NCBI GenBank assembly: GCA_002270295.1
Contig: NISF01000007.1
Span: forward strand, 286,127 to 350,126
DNA from: Enterobacter sp. 10-1
Lineage (GTDB): Bacteria > Pseudomonadota > Gammaproteobacteria > Enterobacterales > Enterobacteriaceae
Length of the DNA: 64,000 nucleotides
Reading direction: 5' to 3'
In this document: positions 8,462 to 16,337 of the stretch, one piece after another
Position numbering within the stretch: position 1 is the first letter of the stretch
Layout of the letters: the number at the start of each line of letters is the position of its first letter
Translations under genes and position numbers: made by a program
The notes under the pieces: generated by a model
What the model saw: only the letters and a program-made list of their open reading frames with translations
Database searches by the model: none
Told to the model about the DNA's origin: nothing

Positions 8462-9319
8462 ATGGGCAAATTAGCGTTAGCCGCCAAGATTACTCACGTA
8501 CCGTCAATGTATCTCTCCGAGCTGCCGGGGAAAAACCACGGCTGCCGCCAGTCGGCGATCGACGGTCATAAGGAGATCGGTAAACGGTGCCGGGAGATGG
8601 GCGTCGATACGATTATCGTCTTTGATACCCACTGGCTGGTGAACAGCGCCTACCACATTAACTGCGCCGAGCATTTTAAGGGGATCTATACCAGTAACGA
8701 GCTGCCGCACTTTATTCGCGACATGACCTACGACTACGACGGTAACCCGGAGCTGGGCCAGCTGATTGCCGACGAAGCGGTCAAGCTGGGCGTCCGCGCC
8801 AAGGCGCACAACATCCCGAGCCTCAAGCTGGAGTACGGCACCCTGGTGCCGATGCGCTATATGAACAGCGATAAGCATTTCAAAGTGGTCTCGATCTCCG
8901 CTTTTTGCACCGTTCACGACTTCGCCGACAGCCGCAGGCTGGGGGAAGCTATCGTCAAGGCCATTGAAAAATATGACGGTACCGTAGCGGTCTTCGCCAG
9001 CGGCTCGCTGTCGCACCGCTTTATCGACGACCAGCGCGCCGAAGAGGGGATGAACAGCTACACCCGCGAGTTTGACCACCAGATGGATGAGCGGGTGGTA
9101 AAACTGTGGCGCGAAGGCAAATTCAAAGAGTTCTGCACCATGCTGCCGGAGTATGCCGACTACTGCTACGGCGAAGGCAATATGCACGATACGGTGATGC
9201 TGCTCGGGGTGCTCGGCTGGGATAAATACGACGGCAAGGTCGAGTTTATCACCGACCTGTTCGCCAGCTCCGGTACCGGCCAGGTCAACGCCGTCTTCCC
9301 GCTGCCGGCTCAGGCGTAA
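8462..9319 (+). CDS. hpaD: HpaD: 3,4-dihydroxyphenylacetate 2,3-dioxygenase
   Basis: 285 residues starting MGKLALAAKITHVPSMYLSE. The ATG at 8462 has AAGGAG eight bases upstream, whereas the frame remains open further upstream into hpaE without a site. It is a LigB-superfamily extradiol dioxygenase: His residues in KITHVPSM, DTHWLVNS and AHNIPSLKLEYGTLVPM are candidate iron ligands and catalytic residues. It opens the homoprotocatechuate ring between C2 and C3 with oxygen, giving 5-carboxymethyl-2-hydroxymuconate semialdehyde. It sits between the enzyme that uses its product (hpaE) and hpaF. Confidence 0.95.
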   Translation: MGKLALAAKITHVPSMYLSELPGKNHGCRQSAIDGHKEIGKRCREMGVDTIIVFDTHWLVNSAYHINCAEHFKGIYTSNELPHFIRDMTYDYDGNPELGQLIADEAVKLGVRAKAHNIPSLKLEYGTLVPMRYMNSDKHFKVVSISAFCTVHDFADSRRLGEAIVKAIEKYDGTVAVFASGSLSHRFIDDQRAEEGMNSYTREFDHQMDERVVKLWREGKFKEFCTMLPEYADYCYGEGNMHDTVMLLGVLGWDKYDGKVEFITDLFASSGTGQVNAVFPLPAQA

Positions 9320-9329
9320 GGGGTCTGCG

Positions 9330-9710
9330 ATGCCACATTTTATCGCCGAGTGCACGAACAACATCCGCGAACAGGCCGATCTGCCCGGCCTGTTCGCCGA
9401 GGTCAATCAGGCGCTGGCCGCCACCGGGATTTTCCCGATCGGCGGCATCCGCAGCCGCGCCATCTGGCTGGATACCTGGCAGATGGCCGACGGCAGGCAC
9501 GATTACGCCTTCGTGCATATGACGCTGAAAATCGGCAGCGGGCGCAGTCTGGAAAGCCGCCAGCAAACGGGAGAGATGCTCTTTGCCCTGATCAAAGCGC
9601 ATTTCGCCGCGCTGATGGAGAGCCGCTACCTGGCGCTGTCGTTCGAGATTGCGGAGCTGCACCCGACCCTGAATTACAAACAGAACAACGTCCACGCGCT
9701 GTTTAAATAA
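9330..9710 (+). CDS. hpaF: HpaF: 5-carboxymethyl-2-hydroxymuconate delta-isomerase
   Basis: 126 residues, the normal length for CHMI of the tautomerase superfamily. The start [12 protein letters not shown] exposes Pro2, the catalytic N-terminal proline of the family, after methionine removal. The enzyme ketonises the HpaE product. Ten bases separate it from hpaD. A 92-base gap with a REP-like palindrome follows before hpaH, the longest gap in the first part of the operon. Confidence 0.93.
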   Translation: MPHFIAECTNNIREQADLPGLFAEVNQALAATGIFPIGGIRSRAIWLDTWQMADGRHDYAFVHMTLKIGSGRSLESRQQTGEMLFALIKAHFAALMESRYLALSFEIAELHPTLNYKQNNVHALFK

Positions 9711-9715
9711 TTGAC

Positions 9716-9763
9716 GTTATCCGGACGCGGGCTCCCCGACCTCGGCGCTCTCGTCCGGGCAAC
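9716..9763. repeat. REP-like palindrome between hpaF and hpaH
   Basis: GTTATCCGGACG at 9716-9727 and CGTCCGGGCAAC at 9752-9763 are imperfect inverted arms around a GC-rich centre. The size and the CCGGACG arms resemble enterobacterial REP elements. No T-run follows, so differential mRNA stability is more likely than termination. Confidence 0.45.
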
Positions 9764-9802
9764 CCGATGGTACCAATTGCAGGCAATGTCACAGGAATCC
9801 CT

Positions 9803-10606
9803 ATGCTCGATAAACAGACCCGCACCCTGATCGCCCGGCGGCTGAACCAGGCCGAAAAGCAGCGTGAACAGATCCGCGCCATCTCTCTCGATTATCCCTC
9901 GATTACCATTGAGGACGCCTACGCCGTCCAGCGCGAGTGGGTCGAGCTGAAAATTGCCGAGGGCCGGGTGCTGAAGGGCCATAAGATTGGCCTGACCTCG
10001 AAGGCGATGCAGGCCAGCTCGCAGATTAGCGAACCGGACTACGGCGCGCTGCTCGACGATATGTTTTTTCACGACGGCGGCGATATTCCCACCGACCGCT
10101 TTATCGTTCCGCGCATCGAGGTCGAGCTGGCCTTCGTGCTGGCCAAACCGCTGCGCGGCCCGAACTGTACGCTGTTCGACGTCTATAACGCCACCGACTA
10201 CGTGATCCCGGCGCTGGAGCTGATCGACGCCCGCTGCCACAACGTCGATCCTGAAACCCAGCGTCCGCGTAAGGTGTTCGACACCATCTCCGATAACGCC
10301 GCCAACGCCGGGGTGATCCTCGGCGGCCGGCCGGTTAAGCCTGATGAGCTGGATCTGCGCTGGATCTCCGCCCTGCTATACCGCAACGGGGTCATCGAAG
10401 AGACCGGCGTCGCCGCCGGCGTGCTGAATCACCCGGCCAACGGCGTTGCCTGGCTGGCGAACAAGCTGGCGACGCACGATGTGCAGCTGGAGGCCGGGCA
10501 AATTATCCTCGGCGGCTCGTTTACCCGTCCGGTCGCGGCGCGCAAAGGCGATACCTTCCACGTCGATTACGGCAGCATGGGCGCGATTAGCTGCCGCTTT
10601 GTCTAG
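9803..10606 (+). CDS. hpaH: HpaH: 2-oxo-hept-4-ene-1,7-dioate hydratase
   Basis: 267 residues starting [20 protein letters not shown], with a CAGGAA site just upstream; the open frame extends to 9767 without a better site. It belongs to the hydratase/decarboxylase branch of the fumarylacetoacetate hydrolase superfamily: [36 protein letters not shown] (acidic metal ligands) and [11 protein letters not shown]. It adds water to the decarboxylated diacid to make 4-hydroxy-2-oxoheptanedioate for HpaI. The stop is 13 bases before hpaI. Confidence 0.94.
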   Translation: MLDKQTRTLIARRLNQAEKQREQIRAISLDYPSITIEDAYAVQREWVELKIAEGRVLKGHKIGLTSKAMQASSQISEPDYGALLDDMFFHDGGDIPTDRFIVPRIEVELAFVLAKPLRGPNCTLFDVYNATDYVIPALELIDARCHNVDPETQRPRKVFDTISDNAANAGVILGGRPVKPDELDLRWISALLYRNGVIEETGVAAGVLNHPANGVAWLANKLATHDVQLEAGQIILGGSFTRPVAARKGDTFHVDYGSMGAISCRFV

Positions 10607-10619
10607 GGGAAAGAAGAAG

Positions 10620-11408
10620 ATGAATAATGCCTTTAAAGATGCGCTGCAGGCCGGGCGCCCGCAAATCGGCCTGTGGCTGGGACTCTGCAGCAGCTACAGC
10701 GCCGAGCTGCTGGCCGGCGCCGGATTCGACTGGCTGCTGATTGACGGTGAACACGCGCCGAACAGCGTGCAGACGGTGCTGACCCAGCTGCAGGCGGTGG
10801 CGCCTTACGCCAGCCAGCCGGTCGTGCGCCCTTCGTGGAACGACCCGGTGCAGATTAAACAGCTGCTGGACGTCGGGGCGCAAACCCTGCTGGTGCCGAT
10901 GGTGCAGAACGCCGACGAAGCGCGGCTGGCGGTGAAAGCCACGCGCTATCCGCCGGCCGGCATTCGCGGCGTCGGCAGCGCCCTGGCCCGCGCTTCGCGC
11001 TGGAACCGCATCCCGGATTATCTCCATCAGGCCAACGACGCCATGTGCGTGCTGGTGCAGATTGAGACCCGCGAGGCGCTGAAGAACCTGCCGCAGATCC
11101 TCGAGGTTGAGGGGGTGGACGGCGTGTTTATCGGCCCGGCGGATCTCAGCGCCGATATGGGCTTCGGCGGCAATCCGCAGCATTCGGAAGTGCAGGCGGC
11201 GATCGAAAGCGCCATCGTGCAAATCCGGCGGGCGGGCAAAGCGCCGGGCATTCTGATGGCCAATGAGCAGCTGGCAAAACACTATCTTGAGCTCGGCGCG
11301 CTGTTTGTCGCCGTCGGCGTCGACACCACCCTGCTCGCCCGCGCCGCCGAAGCCTTAGCCGGGCGCTTTGGCGCCAGCGGAACCGCAGCCCAGTCCGGCG
11401 TCTATTAA
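10620..11408 (+). CDS. hpaI: HpaI: 4-hydroxy-2-oxoheptane-1,7-dioate aldolase
   Basis: 262 residues, exactly the known length of Hpa[22 protein letters not shown] and IDGEHAPN at the start, VQIETREAL with the metal-binding glutamate near residue 149, and [14 protein letters not shown] with the metal-binding aspartate mark a class II pyruvate aldolase of the HpcH/HpaI family. It cleaves the seven-carbon hydroxy-oxo diacid to pyruvate and succinate semialdehyde, the pathway end products. The ATG at 10620 has GGGGAAAGAAGA upstream. Confidence 0.95.
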   Translation: MNNAFKDALQAGRPQIGLWLGLCSSYSAELLAGAGFDWLLIDGEHAPNSVQTVLTQLQAVAPYASQPVVRPSWNDPVQIKQLLDVGAQTLLVPMVQNADEARLAVKATRYPPAGIRGVGSALARASRWNRIPDYLHQANDAMCVLVQIETREALKNLPQILEVEGVDGVFIGPADLSADMGFGGNPQHSEVQAAIESAIVQIRRAGKAPGILMANEQLAKHYLELGALFVAVGVDTTLLARAAEALAGRFGASGTAAQSGVY

Positions 11409-11452
11409 CGCCAAATCGCGACCCTACAAAAATTCCCATTAGAGGAAAGACC

Positions 11453-12829
11453 ATGAGCGACACATCATCAGCCATTCCGGAGACGCGCGATCCCGCCAAT
11501 CAGCACAAGCAGCTGACGGCGCAGCAGCAGTCGGTTATCAATAAGCTGTTTCGCCGCCTGATCGTATTTTTGTTCGTGCTGTTTATCTTTTCATTCCTCG
11601 ACCGCATCAATATCGGCTTTGCCGGACTGACGATGGGCCAGGATCTGGGGCTGAACGCCACTATGTTCGGCCTGGCCACCACGCTGTTTTACGCCACCTA
11701 CGTTATCTTCGGTATTCCGAGCAATATCATGCTCAGCATCGTCGGCGCCCGCCGCTGGATAGCCACCATCATGGTGCTGTGGGGGATCGCCTCCACCGCC
11801 ACGATGTTCGCCACCGGCCCCAAAAGCCTGTACGTGCTGCGTATGCTGGTCGGGATCACCGAGGCCGGCTTTCTGCCCGGCATTCTGCTCTATTTAACCT
11901 ACTGGTTTCCGGCATTTTTCCGCGCCCGCGCCAACGCCCTGTTTATGATTGCCATGCCGGTGACCACCGCCATCGGTTCGATTGTTTCCGGCTATATTCT
12001 GTCGCTGGACGGCCTCTTCAACCTGCACGGCTGGCAGTGGCTGTTTTTGCTCGAAGGGTTCCCGTCGGTGCTGCTGGGCATCATGGTGTGGTACTGGCTG
12101 GATGACTCCCCGGCAAAAGCCAAATGGCTGACCGCAGAGGACAAAAAGTGTCTGCAGGAGATGATGGATAACGACCGGCTGACGCTGGTACAGCCGGAAG
12201 GCGCCGTCAGCCACCGCGCGATGCAGCAGCGCAGCCTGTGGCGCGAAGTCTTCACGCCGATCGTGCTGATGTACACCCTGGCTTATTTTTGCCTGACCAA
12301 TACCCTCAGCGCGATCAGCATCTGGACGCCGCAGATCCTTAAAAGCTTTAACGAGGGAAGCAGCAATATCACCATCGGCCTGCTGGCGGCGATCCCGCAG
12401 ATCTGTACCATTCTGGGGATGATTTACTGGAGCCGTCATTCTGATAAATGCCAGGAGCGCAGGCACCATACCGCCCTGCCGTATCTGTTTGCCGCCGCCG
12501 GCTGGCTGCTGGCCTCGGCGACCGATCACAGCCTGATCCAGATGCTGGGGATCGTCATGGCCTCTACCGGCTCCTTTAGCGCAATGGCCATTTTCTGGAC
12601 CACGCCGGATCAGTCGATCAGCCTGCGCGCCAGGGCGATCGGTATCGCCGTGATCAACGCCACCGGCAATATTGGATCGGCGCTAAGCCCGTTTATGATC
12701 GGCTGGCTGAAGGATCTGACCGGCAGCTTTAACAGCGGCCTGTGGTTTGTCGCCAGCCTGCTGGTGATTGGCGCCGTGATTATCTGGGCTATTCCGATGA
12801 AAGCCTCGCGCCCGCGCGCCACGCCTTAA
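11453..12829 (+). CDS. hpaX: HpaX: 4-hydroxyphenylacetate permease (MFS)
   Basis: 458 residues of the anion:cation symporter branch of the major facilitator superfamily, with about twelve hydrophobic segments. The first follows a hydrophilic 35-residue N terminus (LIVFLFVLFIFSFLDRINIG), where FLDRINIGFAG is the family motif after helix 1. GITEAGFLPGILLYLTYWFP is the helix-4 signature. A central hydrophilic loop covers residues 210-260. AGAGGAAAGACC precedes the ATG. It supplies 4-hydroxyphenylacetate to HpaBC and lies in the same operon ten bases upstream of hpaA. Confidence 0.94.
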   Translation: MSDTSSAIPETRDPANQHKQLTAQQQSVINKLFRRLIVFLFVLFIFSFLDRINIGFAGLTMGQDLGLNATMFGLATTLFYATYVIFGIPSNIMLSIVGARRWIATIMVLWGIASTATMFATGPKSLYVLRMLVGITEAGFLPGILLYLTYWFPAFFRARANALFMIAMPVTTAIGSIVSGYILSLDGLFNLHGWQWLFLLEGFPSVLLGIMVWYWLDDSPAKAKWLTAEDKKCLQEMMDNDRLTLVQPEGAVSHRAMQQRSLWREVFTPIVLMYTLAYFCLTNTLSAISIWTPQILKSFNEGSSNITIGLLAAIPQICTILGMIYWSRHSDKCQERRHHTALPYLFAAAGWLLASATDHSLIQMLGIVMASTGSFSAMAIFWTTPDQSISLRARAIGIAVINATGNIGSALSPFMIGWLKDLTGSFNSGLWFVASLLVIGAVIIWAIPMKASRPRATP

Positions 12830-12838
12830 GGAGCGGCT

Positions 12839-13729
12839 ATGCCCCAGCGTTCGATCGCCAATATCGATATCAATAAAGAGTACGATGAAAGCCTGGGCAC
12901 GGAAGACGTGCACTACCAGTCGTTTGCCCGCATGGCGGCCTTTTTTGGCCGCGACATGCAGGCCCATCGCCACGACCAGTATTTTCAGATGCACTTTCTC
13001 GATACCGGGCAGATTGAGCTGCAGCTCGACGATCACCGCTACTCGGTGCAGGCGCCGCTGTTCGTCCTGACGCCGCCGTCGGTGCCGCACGCGTTTATCA
13101 CCGGCTCCGAGAGCGATGGCCACGTGCTGACCGTGCGGGAGGATCTGATCTGGCCGCTGCTGGAGGCGCTCTATCCCGGCACCCGGGAGGCCTTTGGCCT
13201 GCCGGGGATGTGCCTGTCGCTGGCCGATAAGCCGGATGAGCTCGCGGCGCTGGCCCACTACTGGCGGCTGATTGAGCGCGAATCGACCTCGCAGCTGGCG
13301 GGGCGCGAGCACACGCTGATGCTGCTGGCGCAGGCGGTGTTCACCCTGCTGTTGCGCAACGCCAGGCTCGACGACCACGCCGCCAGCGGCATCCGCGGCG
13401 AGCTCAAGCTGTTCCAGCGCTTTAACCAGACTATCGACGGCCACTACCACCAGCACTGGACGGTGCCGGATTACGCCAATGAGCTGCACATTACCGAATC
13501 AAGGCTGACCGACATCTGCCGACGCTTTGCCAACCGGCCGCCGAAGCGCCTGATTTTCGACCGGCAGCTGCGCGAGGCCAAGCGGCTGCTGCTGTTTTCC
13601 GATAGCGCGGTCAACGAAATCGCCTGGCAGCTGGGGTTTAAGGACCCGGCCTATTTTGCCCGTTTTTTTCATCGCCTGGTCGGCTGCTCGCCCAGCGCGT
13701 TCAGAACGCAAAAAGTACCGGTATCCTGA
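12839..13729 (+). CDS. hpaA: HpaA: AraC-family activator of the hpaBC operon
   Basis: 296 residues with an N-terminal cupin (MQAHRHDQYFQMHFLDTGQIELQLDDHRY) and a C-terminal pair of AraC helix-turn-helix motifs (YANELHITESRLTDICRRFAN; VNEIAWQLGFKDPAYFARFFHRLVGCSPSAFR). In E. coli W HpaA binds 4-hydroxyphenylacetate and activates the hpaBC promoter; the same role is expected since hpaB starts 250 bp downstream. GGAGCGGCT precedes the ATG and the gap from hpaX is nine bases. Confidence 0.94.
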   Translation: MPQRSIANIDINKEYDESLGTEDVHYQSFARMAAFFGRDMQAHRHDQYFQMHFLDTGQIELQLDDHRYSVQAPLFVLTPPSVPHAFITGSESDGHVLTVREDLIWPLLEALYPGTREAFGLPGMCLSLADKPDELAALAHYWRLIERESTSQLAGREHTLMLLAQAVFTLLLRNARLDDHAASGIRGELKLFQRFNQTIDGHYHQHWTVPDYANELHITESRLTDICRRFANRPPKRLIFDRQLREAKRLLLFSDSAVNEIAWQLGFKDPAYFARFFHRLVGCSPSAFRTQKVPVS

Positions 13730-13896
13730 GTTTTTCCCGGCAGCGGCGCGCGGCGGCAAAAAACGAAAAACCGACCCGGATCACAGAACGCCATCCTGCC
13801 TGAAAAGTACCCGCCGTTGACCTAAAAGTCTCTTCACGGAACCCGCCTGAACCGCTTCAATTAAACAACAAAAAGAAAACATAAATTTAACCTTTG

Positions 13897-13953
13897 TACC
13901 CTAAATAATTCGAGCCGCAGCCAGATGGACGCCGCCCGAAGCATGACGGGATA
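13897..13953. repeat. Short ERIC-like relic upstream of hpaB
   Basis: The left end (TACCCTAAATAATTCGAG) and right end (GCATGACGGGATA) resemble the outer termini I recall for ERIC-family elements, but the central core is missing, leaving 57 bp. It sits in the 250-bp hpaA-hpaB gap, 27 bases before the hpaB ATG, so it is transcribed into the hpaB leader. Identification rests on recalled termini. Confidence 0.4.
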
Positions 13954-13979
13954 TGCCAATTAATACTGAAGAGGTCCCG

Positions 13980-15542
13980 ATGAAACCTGAAGATTTCCGC
14001 GCAGACGCTAAACGCCCGTTAACCGGGGAAGAGTACCTGAAGAGCCTGCAGGACGGCCGCGAAATTTACATCTACGGCGAGCGCGTCAAAGACGTCACCA
14101 CCCACCCGGCGTTCCGCAACGCCGCCGCCTCCGTCGGCCAGCTGTACGATGCGCTGCACAAACCGGCGCTGCAGGACGCCCTGTGCTGGAACACCGATAC
14201 CGGCAGCGGCGGCTATACGCATAAATTCTTCCGCGTGGCGAAAAGCGCCGACGATCTGCGCCAGCAGCGCGACGCCATCGCCGAGTGGTCGCGCCTGAGC
14301 TACGGCTGGATGGGCCGCACCCCGGACTACAAAGCCGCCTTCGGCTGCGCGCTGGGCGCCAATCCGGCGTTTTACGGCCAGTTCGAACAGAACGCCCGCA
14401 GCTGGTACACCCGCATTCAAGAAACCGGCCTGTACTTTAACCACGCCATCGTCAACCCGCCGATCGACCGCCATAAGCCGGCCGATGAGGTGAAAGACGT
14501 CTACATCAAGCTGGAAAAAGAGACCGACGCCGGGATCATCGTCAGCGGGGCGAAAGTCGTCGCCACCAACTCGGCGCTGACCCACTACAACATGATTGGC
14601 TTCGGCTCCGCGCAGGTGATGGGGGAAAACCCGGACTTCGCGCTGATGTTCGTGGCCCCGATGGATGCCGAAGGGGTGAAGCTTATCTCCCGCGCCTCCT
14701 ATGAAATGGTCGCCGGAGTGACCGGATCGCCGTATGACTACCCGCTCTCCAGCCGCTTCGACGAGAACGACGCGATCCTGGTGATGGATAAGGTGCTGAT
14801 CCCGTGGGAAAACGTGCTGATCTATCGCGATTTCGATCGCTGTCGCCGCTGGACGATGGAAGGCGGCTTCGCCCGCATGTACCCGCTGCAGGCCTGCGTG
14901 CGTCTGGCGGTTAAGCTCGACTTTATCACCGCCCTGCTCAAGCGCTCGCTGGAGTGTACCGGCACCCTGGAGTTCCGCGGCGTGCAGGCGGATCTCGGCG
15001 AGGTGGTGGCCTGGCGCAATATGTTCTGGGCGCTGAGCGATTCGATGTGCTCCGAGGCGACGCCGTGGGTTAACGGCGCGTACCTGCCGGATCACGCTGC
15101 GCTGCAAACCTACCGCGTGATGGCGCCGATGGCCTACGCCAAAATCAAAAACATCATCGAGCGTAACGTCACCAGCGGCCTGATCTACCTCCCGTCCAGC
15201 GCGCGCGATCTCAATAATCCGCAGATCGACCAGTATCTGGCGAAATACGTGCGCGGATCGAACGGGATGGATCACGTCGAACGCATCAAGATCCTCAAGC
15301 TGATGTGGGACGCGATCGGCAGCGAATTCGGCGGCCGTCACGAGCTGTATGAAATCAACTACTCCGGTAGCCAGGATGAAATCCGCCTGCAGTGTCTGCG
15401 CCAGGCGCAGAGCTCCGGCAACATGGACAAAATGATGGCGATGGTCGATCGCTGCCTTTCTGAGTACGACCAGCACGGCTGGACGGTTCCGCATCTGCAC
15501 AATAACTCTGATATCAATATGTTGGATAAGCTGCTGAAGTAA
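13980..15542 (+). CDS. hpaB: HpaB: 4-hydroxyphenylacetate 3-monooxygenase, oxygenase component
   Basis: 520 residues, identical in length to E. coli HpaB. The ATG at 13980 (MKPEDFRADAKRPLTGEEYL) has GAAGAGGT upstream; an upstream in-frame ATG at 13953 lies in the repeat and lacks a site. FADH2-binding and substrate segments include YGWMGRTPDYKAAFG, GAKVVATNSALTHYN and GVTGSPYDYPLSSRFDENDAI. It hydroxylates 4-hydroxyphenylacetate to 3,4-dihydroxyphenylacetate with reduced flavin from HpaC. The 250-bp upstream gap is expected to hold its HpaA-dependent promoter. Confidence 0.96.
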   Translation: MKPEDFRADAKRPLTGEEYLKSLQDGREIYIYGERVKDVTTHPAFRNAAASVGQLYDALHKPALQDALCWNTDTGSGGYTHKFFRVAKSADDLRQQRDAIAEWSRLSYGWMGRTPDYKAAFGCALGANPAFYGQFEQNARSWYTRIQETGLYFNHAIVNPPIDRHKPADEVKDVYIKLEKETDAGIIVSGAKVVATNSALTHYNMIGFGSAQVMGENPDFALMFVAPMDAEGVKLISRASYEMVAGVTGSPYDYPLSSRFDENDAILVMDKVLIPWENVLIYRDFDRCRRWTMEGGFARMYPLQACVRLAVKLDFITALLKRSLECTGTLEFRGVQADLGEVVAWRNMFWALSDSMCSEATPWVNGAYLPDHAALQTYRVMAPMAYAKIKNIIERNVTSGLIYLPSSARDLNNPQIDQYLAKYVRGSNGMDHVERIKILKLMWDAIGSEFGGRHELYEINYSGSQDEIRLQCLRQAQSSGNMDKMMAMVDRCLSEYDQHGWTVPHLHNNSDINMLDKLLK

Positions 15543-15561
15543 TTCACAGCGGGAGGTCACA

Positions 15562-16074
15562 ATGCAATTAGATGAACAACGCCTGCGCTTTCGCGATGCC
15601 ATGTCCAGCCTGTCGGCTGCGGTGAACGTTATCACCACCGAAGGCGATGCCGGCCGCTGCGGCATCACCGCCACCGCGGTGTGCTCGGTAACCGATACGC
15701 CGCCGTCGGTGATGGTGTGTATCAACGCCAACAGCGCAATGAACCCGGTATTCCAGGGCAACGGCAGGCTGTGCATTAACGTCCTGAACCACGAGCAGGA
15801 GGTGATGGCGCGCCACTTCGCCGGAATGACCGGGGTGACGATGGAGGAGCGCTTCAGCCTCTCGTGCTGGCAAAAAGGCGTACTGGGGCAGCCGGTGCTG
15901 AAGGATTCGCTGGCCAGCCTCGAAGGCGATATCAGCCAGGTGCAGGCCATCGGCAGCCACCTGGTCTACCTGGTCGAGATTAAGAACATCACCCTAAGCC
16001 AGGAAGGCCACGGGCTGATTTACTTTAAACGTCGCTTCCATCCGGTGATGATGGCGATGGAAGCCGCGGTCTAG
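15562..16074 (+). CDS. hpaC: HpaC: 4-hydroxyphenylacetate 3-monooxygenase, flavin reductase component
   Basis: 170 residues, the length of E. coli HpaC. It is a flavin reductase-like domain protein: SLSAAVNVITTEGDAGRCGITATAVCSVTDTPPS carries the FMN/FAD-binding segment (quoted in two parts on purpose: SLSAAVNVITTEGD and GITATAVCSVTDTPPS), and INVLNHEQEVMARHFAG follows. It uses NADH to reduce FAD for HpaB. GGGAGGTCAC precedes the ATG, 19 bases after hpaB. A strong stem-loop follows the stop. Confidence 0.94.
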   Translation: MQLDEQRLRFRDAMSSLSAAVNVITTEGDAGRCGITATAVCSVTDTPPSVMVCINANSAMNPVFQGNGRLCINVLNHEQEVMARHFAGMTGVTMEERFSLSCWQKGVLGQPVLKDSLASLEGDISQVQAIGSHLVYLVEIKNITLSQEGHGLIYFKRRFHPVMMAMEAAV

Positions 16075-16083
16075 CCAGGCTCA

Positions 16084-16115
16084 TTCTCCTCCCTGCCGCC
16101 AGGGGGGAGAAATTC
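16084..16115 (+). terminator. Stem-loop after hpaC
   Basis: TTCTCCTCCCTG (16084-16095) pairs with CAGGGGGGAGAA (16100-16111), twelve pairs with one G-U, loop CCGC, followed by ATTCTTG. It ends the hpa operon ten bases after the stop; the T-run is weak. Confidence 0.65.
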
Positions 16116-16160
16116 TTGTGATCTCAATCACATATTACCCCACTGTTCATTTCCTGCCCA

Positions 16161-16208
16161 ACCGCTTAGCCCGGCACGTGACCGCTTAACCCGCCATACA
16201 ACCACTCA
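16161..16208 (+). promoter_or_regulatory. Three direct BtsR(YehT)-type boxes upstream of btsT
   Basis: ACCGCTTA at 16161, ACCGCTTA at 16181 and ACCACTCA at 16201 are direct repeats spaced exactly 20 bases start to start. They fit the ACC(G/A)CT(C/T)A repeat recalled for the BtsSR (YehUT) target upstream of E. coli btsT/yjiY. The btsT start is 129 bases beyond the last box. A third unit is more than the two I recall from E. coli. Confidence 0.7.
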
Positions 16209-16337
16209 TAGACTTACCCAACTTTACGCGCGCAAAGTTCTGGCAAGATCGTCCCCAGCATAGTGACTCAATACCTCCTCAAAATTACGTTCAGACGGCT
16301 TCGGCCAATTATTCAACTCATAACGCCAGGTTTTACT

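Noticed and set aside
14019..15950. 643-residue antisense open frame across hpaB and hpaC
   Set aside because: It lies opposite two recognised genes, has histidine-, arginine- and valine-rich composition typical of reverse-frame artefacts in GC-rich DNA, and no family motif.
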